Of a stretch of DNA of 28,074 bases, positions 13,815 to 22,152 are shown piece by piece; positions within the stretch are counted from its first letter, which is position 1, and every line of letters starts with the position of its first letter. The stretch comes from Bacillota bacterium (GTDB taxonomy: Bacteria > Bacillota_I > Bacilli_A > Erysipelotrichales > Erysipelotrichaceae), in assembly GCA_023388535.1 (NCBI GenBank), contig JAEWFZ010000037.1:1-28074 (forward strand), in the 5' to 3' direction. The translations under genes and the position numbers were made by a program. The notes under the pieces are model-generated. The model saw nothing but the letters and a program-made list of their open reading frames with translations. It did no database searches and had not been told where the DNA came from.

Positions 13815-14882
13815 ATGACCAAAAGAACCGCGCTTTATGATACCCATTTAGCATTAGGTGGCAAAATGGTTGAGTTTGGTGGCTATCTTTTACCCGTCCA
13901 TTACCGTCTCGGAATCCTTGGTGAGCATAAAAAAGTACGTAGCGAAGCTGGTCTTTTTGATGTATCCCATATGGCCGAGATTTTTATTCGGGGCGAAGGT
14001 TATATCGAATTCATCAATCATTTATTAACCAATGACTTCAGCAATATGCAGCCGGGTCAAATTAAATACACACTAATGTTGAACGAGGATGGCAATATTA
14101 TTGATGATTTGCTCGTCTATAATAATCATGATCAAGTGATGTTGGTCTGTAACGCAGCGAATCATGAAAAAGATTTAGCTTGGATAAAAAAACAAGCTCC
14201 CAGTTCAATCGAAGTAGTAGACCACTCCGAACACATCGGACTGCTAGCTCTACAGGGACCTCATAGTCAGGAAATCATCGAAGAGTTTGTCAAAAAAGAA
14301 GATTTACCCGAAAAATACTATACGTTTAACAACGAAGTCTTGTTTAACCAGCATCAAGTATTAATTTCAAGAACCGGCTATACTGGCGAAGATGGTTTTG
14401 AAATTTATTGTAGCGTTGAAGATACCCAAGCCATTTGGGAAGCCCTAGTCGGTACAGAAAAAGTAACTCCAGCTGGCTTAGGATCGAGAGATACCCTAAG
14501 ACTAGAGGCCGGTTTACCCCTCTATGGTCACGAAATGAGTGAAACCATAAATCCATTTGAAGCTGGATTAAAGTTATTTGTCAAAATGAATAAAGAAACC
14601 TTCATTGGAAAAGAAGCTCTCTTAAACAAAACAATAAGCAAAACCAGAGTAGGCTTAAAACTAATCGATCGTGGCATTGCTCGAGAAGGCGCAGAAATTT
14701 ATATCGATGATCAGAAAATTGGGGTAGTGACTTCCGGTTCCCAACTACCATATCTCAATTATGCTGGCGCTATGGCTTTGATTGATGAAAAATACAGTAC
14801 CATTGGTCAAGAAGTCATTGTTGATGTCCGTGGTCGAAAACTAAAAGCAGAAATTATTCAATTACCATTTTATAAACGATAG
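13815..14882 (+). CDS. gcvT: Glycine cleavage system T protein (aminomethyltransferase)
   Basis: Releases ammonia from the aminomethyl group carried on lipoylated GcvH and transfers the methylene to tetrahydrofolate, giving 5,10-methylene-THF. 355 aa, normal length. Motifs: RTALYDTHLALGGKMVEFGGY at the N-terminus, GLFDVSHM (47-53), IIDDLLVY with the probable catalytic Asp97, ALQGPHSQ, SRTGYTGEDGFEIY, and GSRDTLRLEAGLPLYGHEM before the C-terminal barrel. I chose the ATG at 13815 because AGGAGG lies six bases upstream; the frame also extends upstream to 13743 without a ribosome binding site. It is the first gene of the operon, 11 bases before gcvH. Confidence 0.97.
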   Translation: MTKRTALYDTHLALGGKMVEFGGYLLPVHYRLGILGEHKKVRSEAGLFDVSHMAEIFIRGEGYIEFINHLLTNDFSNMQPGQIKYTLMLNEDGNIIDDLLVYNNHDQVMLVCNAANHEKDLAWIKKQAPSSIEVVDHSEHIGLLALQGPHSQEIIEEFVKKEDLPEKYYTFNNEVLFNQHQVLISRTGYTGEDGFEIYCSVEDTQAIWEALVGTEKVTPAGLGSRDTLRLEAGLPLYGHEMSETINPFEAGLKLFVKMNKETFIGKEALLNKTISKTRVGLKLIDRGIAREGAEIYIDDQKIGVVTSGSQLPYLNYAGAMALIDEKYSTIGQEVIVDVRGRKLKAEIIQLPFYKR

Positions 14883-14893
14883 GAGGATAAAAA

Positions 14894-15256
14894 ATGGCTA
14901 AAAAATATACCGAAACCCACGAATGGGTAGAAGTCTTAGAAGATGGGACAGCACTTGTCGGTCTTTCACAATTCGCAAGCGATGAATTAGGAGATATCGT
15001 ATTCATCAATTTACCTGAAATAGATGATGCCTTATCGGTTCATGAAAGTTTTGGCGATGTTGAATCGGTTAAAGCAGTTTCTGATATTGAATCTCCAGTT
15101 AATGGAATCGTCTTAGAAATTAATGAAGATTTACTCGATCAACCAGAACTCGTAAACCAAGATCCTGAAAATACTTGGCTAATCAAAGTAGGGGAAGCTG
15201 AATTAGCTGAAGATTTACTAAGTGCCGATGAGTACTTAGAGTTTATTAAGAAGTGA
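14894..15256 (+). CDS. gcvH: Glycine cleavage system H protein (lipoyl carrier)
   Basis: A 120-aa carrier that shuttles the aminomethyl intermediate between P, T and L proteins on a lipoyl-lysine arm. The lipoylation site is Lys60 in ESVKAVSDIESPVNG; the surrounding fold (YTETHEWVEV at the start, GLSQFASDELGDIVFINLP) is typical. The ribosome binding site is AGGAGG, seven bases upstream. The stop TGA at 15254-15256 is followed after one base by the gcvPA ATG, so translation is probably coupled. The lipoate ligase needed to modify Lys60 is encoded four genes downstream. Confidence 0.97.
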   Translation: MAKKYTETHEWVEVLEDGTALVGLSQFASDELGDIVFINLPEIDDALSVHESFGDVESVKAVSDIESPVNGIVLEINEDLLDQPELVNQDPENTWLIKVGEAELAEDLLSADEYLEFIKK

Positions 15257-15257
15257 T

Positions 15258-16577
15258 ATGGCCAATTATTTAGTTAATCCAAAATCCGCTCAAGAAGGAA
15301 TGCTGAAAAAAGTTGGTGTTTCAAGTTTTGAAGAACTCTATCATGAGATTCCCAAAGAACTCATTTTCAAAGACGAATTAGATATTCCAAGCGCTAAAAG
15401 CGAATTGGAAATTTATCGTCAAATGAAGACTTTATCTGAAAAAAATAAGGTCTATCCAACTATCTTTCGCGGAGCGGGCTCATATCGTCATTTCATCCCT
15501 TCGGTCGTAAATCATCTGGCTTCCCGCGCTGAATTTGTGACCGCCTATACCCCATATCAGCCCGAGATTTCTCAAGGCACTTTACAGACGATTTTTGAAT
15601 ATCAAACAGCCATTTGTGAGTTAACCGGAATGGAAGTTTCTAATGCTAGTGTCTACGATGGCGCTACGGCGGCCGGTGAAGCGGTGTTGATGTGTATGGC
15701 TCGCAAGAAATCATCAGTTTTAGTTTCCAGTACCGCCCATCCCGATGTCATTGGTGTGATCCAGCAATATGGCAACTCCGTTGGTTTTGAGGTCATCATA
15801 ATCGATCAGAAAGACTATCATTTAGATGTTGAACATTTAAAATCTCTATTGAATGAAGAAGTGGCTGGGGTTTACATCCCTCAAATTAACTATTACGGGT
15901 TTATAGAATCTTTCACGGGAATAAAGGAACTGCTCGATGAATACAAAGCAAAACTAATTGTTTCTGTATATCCGATTGCGGCGGCTTTATTACCTTCCGC
16001 TTTTGAACTGGGAGCTGATATCGTGGTCGGGGAAGGCCAACCGCTAGGTTTACCACTTGGTTTTGGTGGTCCCTACATCGGCTTTATGGCAACGACCAAA
16101 AAACTGATGCGTTCTTTACCAGGCCGTATCGTTGGCATTGCCCCCGATGCCCAAGGTAGACGCGCTTTTGTATTGACACTACAAGCTCGCGAACAACATA
16201 TTCGCCGTGAAAAAGCGATTTCATCGATTTGTTCCAATCAATCGTTAATGGCTACTCGTGTAGCAATTTATTGTTCAACTTTAGGCACCACCGGCTTACA
16301 GAAAGTCGCACAAGCTAATTTAGATCTAGCTCACTATTTACAGGATCAATTATCTCAAATTGATGGCTTTGAAAAAGTTGAAGGTGAGTTTTTCAATGAG
16401 TTTGTTATGAAAACTAAATGTCATCCTAAATTTATCGAACAATTATTAGATCAACATGATATCTTGGCCGGCTATCCACTCGATAGTCAACACAGCCTTT
16501 GGTGTGCTACGGAAATGAATACCAAAGCAGAAATCGACCAGCTGGTAGAAATTTTGAAAGGAGCGGAATTATGTTAA
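15258..16577 (+). CDS. gcvPA: Glycine dehydrogenase (decarboxylating) subunit 1
   Basis: The alpha half of the split P protein, which with GcvPB decarboxylates glycine and passes the aminomethyl group to GcvH. 439 aa. Typical features: TIFRGAGSYRHFIPSVV, FVTAYTPYQPEISQGTLQ, YDGATAAGEA, VVGEGQPLGLPLGFGGPYIGFMA, and RLPGRIVG-type and ALQAREQHIRREKA-type blocks (here LPGRIVGIAPDAQGRRAF and LQAREQHIRREKA). It has no PLP-binding lysine of its own; PLP sits in GcvPB. No strong Shine-Dalgarno; AAGAAG near the gcvH stop and coupling probably drive initiation. Its stop overlaps the gcvPB start by seven bases. Confidence 0.96.
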   Translation: MANYLVNPKSAQEGMLKKVGVSSFEELYHEIPKELIFKDELDIPSAKSELEIYRQMKTLSEKNKVYPTIFRGAGSYRHFIPSVVNHLASRAEFVTAYTPYQPEISQGTLQTIFEYQTAICELTGMEVSNASVYDGATAAGEAVLMCMARKKSSVLVSSTAHPDVIGVIQQYGNSVGFEVIIIDQKDYHLDVEHLKSLLNEEVAGVYIPQINYYGFIESFTGIKELLDEYKAKLIVSVYPIAAALLPSAFELGADIVVGEGQPLGLPLGFGGPYIGFMATTKKLMRSLPGRIVGIAPDAQGRRAFVLTLQAREQHIRREKAISSICSNQSLMATRVAIYCSTLGTTGLQKVAQANLDLAHYLQDQLSQIDGFEKVEGEFFNEFVMKTKCHPKFIEQLLDQHDILAGYPLDSQHSLWCATEMNTKAEIDQLVEILKGAELC

Positions 16578-17986
16578 TCTTTGAAAAAAGCGTACATGGG
16601 AAAAATCAGTTTTCATTACCGAAAACGGAAGTACCATCCGTAACATTAAGTCAGCAACGACAAAGTCCGCTCAATCTAGCAGAGGTTTCTGAGTTTGAAG
16701 TCGTGCGCCATTATACCAATTTATCGAAAAAAACGTATAGCGTTGACGAAGGTTTTTATCCTTTAGGTTCTTGTACTATGAAGTACAATCCTAAACTTAA
16801 CGAAGATGTTGCCAGCCTACCTGGCTTTACCCAGATTCATCCGTTACAACCAACCCACACGGTATCTGGGGCTATGGAAGTATTTGAACTAGCAAGTAAA
16901 TATCTCTGCAGCATCACGGGTATGGAAGCGATCAGTTTCCAACCGGCAGCCGGTGCTCATGGTGAATGGACCGCCTTATTGATGATTAAAAAATATCATC
17001 AATCGCGTGGCGATCACCATCGCACACAAGTGATTGTTCCTGATTCTGCTCATGGCACCAATCCGGCTTCGGCTAATATGTGTGGTTTTGACGTGGTTGA
17101 AGTTAAATCTAAAGACGGTTTAGTCGATGTAGAAGAATTAAAGCAATTGGTTAATGAAAACACGGCAGCGTTGATGTTAACCAATCCTAATACTTTAGGT
17201 TTATTTGAAAAAGATATTATTGAGATTGCCGAAATCGTTCATGGTGTTGGTGGCTTGCTTTATTACGATGGCGCTAACTTGAACGCGATAATGGGTCATG
17301 TCCGTCCTGGTGATATGGGCTTTGATGCGATTCATTTAAACTTACATAAAACGTTCTCAACCCCACATGGCGGCGGTGGTCCTGGATCAGGTCCAGTTGC
17401 CGTCAATAAATTACTCGCTCCATTTATGCCAAGTCCGATGGTAGAACAAGGACAATTCTTTACTCCAGAACAATCGATCGGTCGTGTAAAAGCATTCCAT
17501 GGTCACTTCTTAGTCTTTACTCGAGCCTTGACCTATATTCTCGCTTTAGGTAAAGAAGGCATAAGAGAAACGAGCCAGAATGCGGTATTAAATGCTAATT
17601 ATTTACGCGTCTTACTTTCGGATATTTTTGAAACAGACCGTCACTGCATGCATGAATTTGTGGTTTCTTTAGAAAAACTTAAAAAAGAAACATCAGTTTC
17701 AGCACTAGATTTCTCCAAAGCGATGCTGGATTATGGGGTTCATCCGCCAACGATGTATTTCCCATTAGTAGTTGCGGAAGCCTTGATGTTTGAACCAACG
17801 GAAACGGAAACCAAAGAAACTTTGGATTGGTTCTCAAACGCGTTACATGAAATCTATAACAAAGCTTATGAAGATGTCGAATATCTAAAAGCGGCACCAC
17901 ATAATACAATCATCAGCCGGGTAAACGAAGTTGAAGCCGCCCGAAAACCGATTTTACGTTATGTCAAAGACGATTCAGAAGCTTAG
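16571..17986 (+). CDS. gcvPB: Glycine dehydrogenase (decarboxylating) subunit 2
   Basis: The PLP-carrying half of the split P protein, 471 aa from ATG 16571, which has AAAGGAG upstream. The PLP lysine is Lys260 in HLNLHKTFSTPHGGGGPGSG; other conserved blocks are FYPLGSCTMKYNP (62-74), FQPAAGAHGEWT (123-134), PDSAHGTNPASANMCGF (157-173), MLTNPNTLGLFE and YYDGANLNAI. The P protein is split as in most Bacillota, not fused as in proteobacteria. The gene overlaps gcvPA by seven bases, and its end overlaps the lplA reading frame by 26 bases. Confidence 0.97.
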   Translation: MLIFEKSVHGKNQFSLPKTEVPSVTLSQQRQSPLNLAEVSEFEVVRHYTNLSKKTYSVDEGFYPLGSCTMKYNPKLNEDVASLPGFTQIHPLQPTHTVSGAMEVFELASKYLCSITGMEAISFQPAAGAHGEWTALLMIKKYHQSRGDHHRTQVIVPDSAHGTNPASANMCGFDVVEVKSKDGLVDVEELKQLVNENTAALMLTNPNTLGLFEKDIIEIAEIVHGVGGLLYYDGANLNAIMGHVRPGDMGFDAIHLNLHKTFSTPHGGGGPGSGPVAVNKLLAPFMPSPMVEQGQFFTPEQSIGRVKAFHGHFLVFTRALTYILALGKEGIRETSQNAVLNANYLRVLLSDIFETDRHCMHEFVVSLEKLKKETSVSALDFSKAMLDYGVHPPTMYFPLVVAEALMFEPTETETKETLDWFSNALHEIYNKAYEDVEYLKAAPHNTIISRVNEVEAARKPILRYVKDDSEA

Positions 17987-18947
17987 TGTAGTATTGTCCG
18001 ACCGCTATGATCCGTATTTCAACTTAGCCCTTGAAGAAGTCTTATTAAATAAGGTTTCAGATAACGAAATTATTCTTTACTTGTGGCAAAATCAACATAC
18101 CGTGGTCATAGGCCGAAACCAACATGAAGCTATCCAATGTCATCTAAGTAAGATGGCTATGGATAGCTGTCTTTTGGCGCGTAGACTTTCCGGAGGTGGG
18201 GCGGTTTATCATGACTTAGGCAATCTTAACTTTACCTTTATCAGTCAGAAACCTCATTACGACATTAGTGGTAATAATCAAGTTATCATCGATGCCTTAA
18301 ACCAACTAGGTATTAACGCTTATGTCTCAGGACGTAACGATTTGTTGGTGGACGATAAAAAGTTTTCCGGTCATGCCTACTATCAACATAAGCAGTATGC
18401 CTATCATCACGGTACCTTGATGGTTGAGGTTGATCTGGAAAATTTAGGGAAATATCTCAATGTCAGCGCTTCGAAGCTTAAGAGTCATGGCGTTCAATCG
18501 GTTAAATCGAGAGTTACCAATTTAAAAGAATATCAACCCGACTTAACCCTTGATCAATTAAAACAAGCTTTGATTAGTAGTCTTGAAACTAAGTATCAAT
18601 TACAAAGCCAAAGCATTGAATTAGATCAAACGTTAATAGAAGCAGTAGAAACGCTAAGCCTAGAGTACCAGAGTCAAGACTGGCTATACCATCCTAAACT
18701 GGTAGCGAATCTTTCCCATCAAAAACGCTATCTCTGGGGTGAATTAGGAATTAGTGCACAGCTTAAACAAAATCATTTTGATGACGTCATCATTCATTCT
18801 GATGCTATGGAGACGGAATTTGTTAAAGACTTGGAAAAATTATTAACCGGTTTACCCTTTAATCAGAACTTGCTTCGTGAGATAATAAGTAATAGTAATT
18901 TAGAAAATAAAACCGATATCCTTAATTTTATTGACGATTTGTTTTAG
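17961..18947 (+). CDS. lplA: Lipoate-protein ligase A
   Basis: Activates free lipoate with ATP and attaches it to lysine on lipoyl domains; here the obvious target is GcvH. 328 aa: large catalytic domain plus the small C-terminal domain. Visible are DPYFNLALEE (17-26), the lipoate-binding RRLSGGGAVYHDLGN (74-88), the NDLLVDDKKFSGHAYY loop with the catalytic Lys (133 or 134), GTLMVEVDL and KSRVTNL. The start is uncertain: ATG 17961 lies inside gcvPB with no Shine-Dalgarno, so coupling is likely. A later TTG at 17994 would remove the first strand. Dependence on scavenged lipoate is suggested, since no lipA/lipB is nearby. Confidence 0.93.
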   Translation: MSKTIQKLSVVLSDRYDPYFNLALEEVLLNKVSDNEIILYLWQNQHTVVIGRNQHEAIQCHLSKMAMDSCLLARRLSGGGAVYHDLGNLNFTFISQKPHYDISGNNQVIIDALNQLGINAYVSGRNDLLVDDKKFSGHAYYQHKQYAYHHGTLMVEVDLENLGKYLNVSASKLKSHGVQSVKSRVTNLKEYQPDLTLDQLKQALISSLETKYQLQSQSIELDQTLIEAVETLSLEYQSQDWLYHPKLVANLSHQKRYLWGELGISAQLKQNHFDDVIIHSDAMETEFVKDLEKLLTGLPFNQNLLREIISNSNLENKTDILNFIDDLF

Positions 18948-18957
18948 GAGGACTTTT

Positions 18958-20289
18958 ATGTACGATTTAATAATAATTGGAGCAGGACCAGCAGGCTATG
19001 AAGCCGCGCTTTATGGGGCCGAGAATGGACTTAATATTTGTTTGATTGAGTCCCATGATGTTGGCGGTACTTGCTTAAATCATGGATGTATTCCAACCAA
19101 AACCTTATTAGCGAGTTCAAAACGGGTCTATGAAAGTCGTTGGTTAGATCGTTTTGGCTTACCTCAAGCCAATCATGTCTATCCTAATTTTCGACAAATG
19201 GCACGAAGAAAAGATGAAATCATCAGCAAATTAAGAACCTCCATTGAAACGGCTCTCGACAAAGCCAAGGTAACAAGAATCAAAGGAGTGGCGCGTTTAG
19301 AAAACCAGCACCAAGTCTTGGTCAACAACGAAGTTATCGAAGGCCAGAATATTATGATTGCTACCGGGGCGAAGAGTTCGAAAATACCGATTGATGGCAT
19401 TGAACACTGTATCACCAGTGATCAAATCTTAGAATTTAGCATTAATGATTTGGATCATCTAACGATTATCGGTGCCGGAATTATTGGTATTGAAATCGCT
19501 CAGTTATATTTGAACTTAAATAAGAAAGTCACCATAATTGAGGCTCAGTCAAGAATTTTGCCGATGATGGAACGCGAGTTTGCCCAAAATGTCGCCTTAG
19601 CGCTTCGTCAACAAGGGGCTGAAATTCATGTAAATGCCCGGGCTGAACGGATTTTGGATGCTCATAATCTGCATATTAAAACCAATAAGGGAGAATTTGA
19701 TATTCATACCTCTCGTATCTTGGTGGCGACGGGTCGTACCCCTCGGGGTATCAAGGGTGATGATATTTTAGAAAAAGACGGCCAGCTCATCAAAGTAAAT
19801 GAGAACTTTCAAACGAATTTAGCCAATGTTTATGCGGTAGGCGATACCGCTAGTCAAGTTCAATTGGCCCATTTGGCTACCGCCCAAGGTCGTCGAGTAA
19901 TTGAGCATATCCTCAATAAAGAACCTTCTCAAGATTTATCGGTCATCCCATCGATTTTATATACCAATATCGAAGCAGCCAGCATTGGTCTTAATTCTCA
20001 AGACGCGACCAATCTTAAATCAATCAAAGTAGTTATGATGGGTCATGGTAAAGCGTTAATTGAAAATCTAGATCGCGGCTGGATAAAACTATTGATTGAT
20101 CCTGAAACCGACTTAATTAAAGGGGCGCATTTATATTGTTATCAAGCCTCGGAAATTATTGGTTTCTTACAACTCGCCATGCTTCAAAAACTCACCATCG
20201 GAGAGCTTGCTAAAGCGGTTTTACCTCATCCTTCGTTGGCCGAAGTTTTGATGCAAGCCTTTTTAAAGTATCAAGCAAGTAATAATTAA
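18958..20289 (+). CDS. lpdA: Dihydrolipoamide dehydrogenase (glycine cleavage L protein)
   Basis: An FAD flavoenzyme that reoxidises dihydrolipoyl-GcvH and reduces NAD+. 443 aa, slightly short but complete: FAD motif GAGPAG (8-13), redox disulfide GGTCLNHGCIPTK (Cys39, Cys44), NAD-binding IIGAGIIGIEIAQ, second FAD motif NVYAVGDTAS, and the catalytic His-Glu pair near the end (PHPSLAEV, His424 and Glu429). It has no N-terminal lipoyl domain. The ATG at 18958 has AGGAGG seven bases upstream; a longer frame starts inside lplA. It is the last gene of the six-gene operon. Its location implies a copy dedicated to glycine cleavage, though it could also serve other complexes. Confidence 0.95.
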   Translation: MYDLIIIGAGPAGYEAALYGAENGLNICLIESHDVGGTCLNHGCIPTKTLLASSKRVYESRWLDRFGLPQANHVYPNFRQMARRKDEIISKLRTSIETALDKAKVTRIKGVARLENQHQVLVNNEVIEGQNIMIATGAKSSKIPIDGIEHCITSDQILEFSINDLDHLTIIGAGIIGIEIAQLYLNLNKKVTIIEAQSRILPMMEREFAQNVALALRQQGAEIHVNARAERILDAHNLHIKTNKGEFDIHTSRILVATGRTPRGIKGDDILEKDGQLIKVNENFQTNLANVYAVGDTASQVQLAHLATAQGRRVIEHILNKEPSQDLSVIPSILYTNIEAASIGLNSQDATNLKSIKVVMMGHGKALIENLDRGWIKLLIDPETDLIKGAHLYCYQASEIIGFLQLAMLQKLTIGELAKAVLPHPSLAEVLMQAFLKYQASNN

Positions 20290-20325
20290 ATTGTGTATAA
20301 TAAAAAAAAGAAGGAGTTAATGCAT

Positions 20326-20550
20326 ATGAGTAAAAAAACAGGATTACTTGTAGTCACTGTAGCTGCCCTTGGCGGTCTAGCTTATTACCTTAAGAAAAAA
20401 GAAGAGCAAACGCCTAGAGAAACAGTGGTTACGGTTGTAGAACCAGACAAAAGCGTATCCGAATTGAAAGCAATTGCTACCGCCTTAGCGTTTCCGGTAG
20501 GGAAAGCAGTTGTTGATACTCTATTTAGTTATTATAGAAAAAAGAACTAG
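20326..20550 (+). CDS. Small single-span membrane protein, unknown function
   Basis: 74 aa. The N-terminus MSKKTGLLVVTVAALGGLAYYLKKK is one short hydrophobic span or anchor flanked by lysines. The rest is a mixed segment ending YYRKKN. I do not recognise a family. I chose ATG 20326, nine bases after AAGGAG; the ATG at 20320 is too close to it and the GTG at 20293 lies upstream. TATAAT at 20296-20301 could be its own -10, or it could be the seventh gene of the gcv operon (36 bases after lpdA). Its TAG stop lies inside the 26-bp repeat created by the insertion sequence, so the protein end is preserved. Confidence 0.7.
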   Translation: MSKKTGLLVVTVAALGGLAYYLKKKEEQTPRETVVTVVEPDKSVSELKAIATALAFPVGKAVVDTLFSYYRKKN

Positions 20551-20568
20551 TTTCGTGAAACTAGTTTT
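20543..20568. repeat. Left copy of the 26-bp target duplication; palindromic terminator
   Basis: Identical over 26 bases to 22153-22178. The core AACTAGTTTC / GAAACTAGTT is a 10-bp palindrome with a two-base centre, giving a hairpin. It contains the stop codon of the gene ending at 20550. On the minus strand it is followed by CTTTTTTC, so this copy now terminates transcription leaving the insertion sequence leftward. Confidence 0.9.
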
Positions 20569-20581
20569 CAGAGTGTAGACA

Positions 20582-20623
20582 AACCCCTGTGTTTTAGAAG
20601 AAACCAAAGCACAAGGGTTTTTT
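20582..20623 (+). terminator. Inward terminator at the left end of the insertion sequence
   Basis: AACCCCTGTG (20582-20591) pairs with CACAAGGGTT (20610-20619) with one C-A mismatch, followed by T5 on the plus strand. It would stop plus-strand transcripts entering from the gcv side. Confidence 0.75.
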
Positions 20624-20689
20624 GTTGCTTCAAAAGTCAGTTTCACTTTTAAAAACAGGCTTGAAAAATAAAAAATCTGAGGTTTTCCC

Positions 20690-22006
20690 TTAGTTTTGAT
20701 GGCTTTTCATCAATCTATCTCGCTTTATCGCGATGTTTTTCATGTTCTGGGCAGCACAGATTAACCAGGTGTAATGCTGGTTCTTCTGTAATCCTTTGAC
20801 CATGGCATAGCGATAGCCATGGTTTTGTTTACTATCCGCGAAGCTACGTTCAACGGTTTCCTTTCGTTGGCTGTAGAGAAGCTTTCCTTCAGGTGTTAAC
20901 CGATTCGCTTGGTATTGTTGGTGAATCTCTTCATGGATAGAGCGAAGTAGTTTTAAGTCTTTTTGATGGTTTTGATACGTTTTGTAACCCTGTCGATTGA
21001 CTAGACCACTGTATTGTAAAACTTCACCCGTTTGCTTATTCATATAGTAATCACCAGAAACAACATACTCAAATTGTTTTTTGAACTTCCTAGACTCTGG
21101 TGTTCCATAGCGACGATAACCAATCACCCCAAAAATATCTTGCTCCGTTAAATACTTTTTAATCTCAATCGTGTCATAGCCGGAATCAAGCGCCACGGAT
21201 TCAACTTGAAAATCAAACGTTTCTTTAATCCACTCCATACGCTCGATATACGGTTGACTATCATGAACATTTCCTTTAGTGATATGACAATCAACTATGA
21301 TGTTACACTTTCCATCTACGGTTCGATGGTCAAGATACATAAAGCCTCGTTCTTTATGATCTCGATGATAATAACCACTTTCTGGATCGGTAGTACTCAC
21401 TCGAATATTCTTTTGTTCTTTCTTTGGTTTGGGTTTTAATGGTTTATAACCTTGTTTCACTCGTTCTTGATTAATCTCTTCTTCCAACCATTCTTTTCGT
21501 TGTTGAACCGTTTCGATGAGTTCTTGCTCAAATTTGTTTTTGTTGGCATTGGCTTTCTTATGAGTAGAGTCCGTGAAAAGGGTTTTGCCATCCACTAAAC
21601 CCGCCTCAATGGCTTGTTTTACGATGTCAATGAAAATAGTCTCAAATATGTCGGAGTCTTTAAAGCGACGTTCGTAGTTTTTACTAAAGGTTGAAAAGTG
21701 AGGGGTGTCCGTGCCATAGGGGATGTTTAAGAACCAACGATACTCGGCATCGACTTTAATCTTTTCACAGGTTTTTCTCATGGATTTCAATCCGTCAAGA
21801 GTTTGTATAAAGACCAGTTTAAAGAGAACCACTGGATCAAGACTTGGTCGACCATTATCCGAACTATAATAATCTTTGACTAAATCATAAATAAAAGTGA
21901 AGTCAATGAACTTATCAATCTTTCGGTAAAGACTCTCTTGTGGAACTAGGTCTTCCATGGTAATCCATATCATTTCACTTTGAATGTTATTGCGAATTGT
22001 AAGCAT
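20690..22006 (-). CDS. IS1182-family DDE transposase
   Basis: 438 aa, intact. The N-terminal 130 residues (EMIWITMEDLVPQESLYRKI, DPVVLFKLVFIQTLDGLKS, FSTFSKNYERRF) are the helical InsH-like DNA-binding region. The DDE catalytic residues are probably Asp146 (FTDSTHKKA), Asp274 (VALDSGYDT) and Glu386 (ETVERSFADSKQNHGYRY). A basic insertion around 185-200 (KPLKPKPKKEQKN) separates the first two. The ATG at 22006 has GGAGG nine bases upstream, and that site is one arm of a 10-bp inverted repeat with 22075-22084. The native extended -10 TGATATAAT is at 22040-22032. Confidence 0.95.
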   Translation of the reverse strand: MLTIRNNIQSEMIWITMEDLVPQESLYRKIDKFIDFTFIYDLVKDYYSSDNGRPSLDPVVLFKLVFIQTLDGLKSMRKTCEKIKVDAEYRWFLNIPYGTDTPHFSTFSKNYERRFKDSDIFETIFIDIVKQAIEAGLVDGKTLFTDSTHKKANANKNKFEQELIETVQQRKEWLEEEINQERVKQGYKPLKPKPKKEQKNIRVSTTDPESGYYHRDHKERGFMYLDHRTVDGKCNIIVDCHITKGNVHDSQPYIERMEWIKETFDFQVESVALDSGYDTIEIKKYLTEQDIFGVIGYRRYGTPESRKFKKQFEYVVSGDYYMNKQTGEVLQYSGLVNRQGYKTYQNHQKDLKLLRSIHEEIHQQYQANRLTPEGKLLYSQRKETVERSFADSKQNHGYRYAMVKGLQKNQHYTWLICAAQNMKNIAIKRDRLMKSHQN

Positions 22007-22015
22007 ATGTTTTAT

Positions 22016-22084
22016 CCTCCGTCGCCTCTTAATTATATCATCTTAGACATCAAAAAAGGCGAGAGCCTACATTTGCGACGGAGG
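22016..22084 (-). promoter_or_regulatory. Anti-Shine-Dalgarno inverted repeat controlling the transposase start
   Basis: CCTCCGTCGC (22016-22025, the complement of the transposase RBS region) is perfectly inverted at 22075-22084. On the minus strand the order is CCTCCGTCGC, then the native promoter, then GCGACGGAGG with the GGAGG of the RBS. A transcript starting at the native -10 (22032-22037) lacks the upstream arm, so its RBS is free. A transcript reading in from outside carries both arms and would bury the RBS in a 10-bp helix. Confidence 0.8.
22032..22040 (-). promoter_or_regulatory. Native transposase promoter (extended -10)
   Basis: TGATATAAT on the minus strand, with no good -35. The predicted start point near 22025 gives a leader of about 18 bases that begins at the RBS arm. 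Confidence 0.65.
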
Positions 22085-22092
22085 TCTCGCCT
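22052..22092 (-). terminator. Inward terminator at the right end of the insertion sequence
   Basis: On the minus strand AGGCGAGA (22092-22085) pairs with TCTCGCCT (22064-22057), followed by six T. The loop holds the anti-Shine-Dalgarno arm. It would stop minus-strand transcripts entering the element before they reach the transposase. Confidence 0.8.
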
Positions 22093-22152
22093 CAATTATT
22101 TTATCATACTTCTTTTAAAAATAAACTTCTTTCTGACTTTGTCAACAGTCTG

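Larger units (their letters stand above)
20569..22152 (-). mobile_element. Complete IS1182-type insertion sequence, 1584 bp
   Basis: The element is bounded by imperfect inverted repeats CAGAGTGTAGACAAA (left, 20569-20583) and CAGACTGTTGACAAA (right, read inward from 22152), matching at 13 of 15 positions. Both sides are flanked by the same 26-bp palindrome. It carries one intact transposase gene, an inward-facing terminator near each end and an RBS-masking inverted repeat upstream of the transposase. The perfect target repeats and intact gene point to a recent insertion and possibly an active element. The family assignment comes from the transposase; I believe IS1182-family elements can have long target repeats and a taste for palindromes, but I am recalling this. 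Confidence 0.92.
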
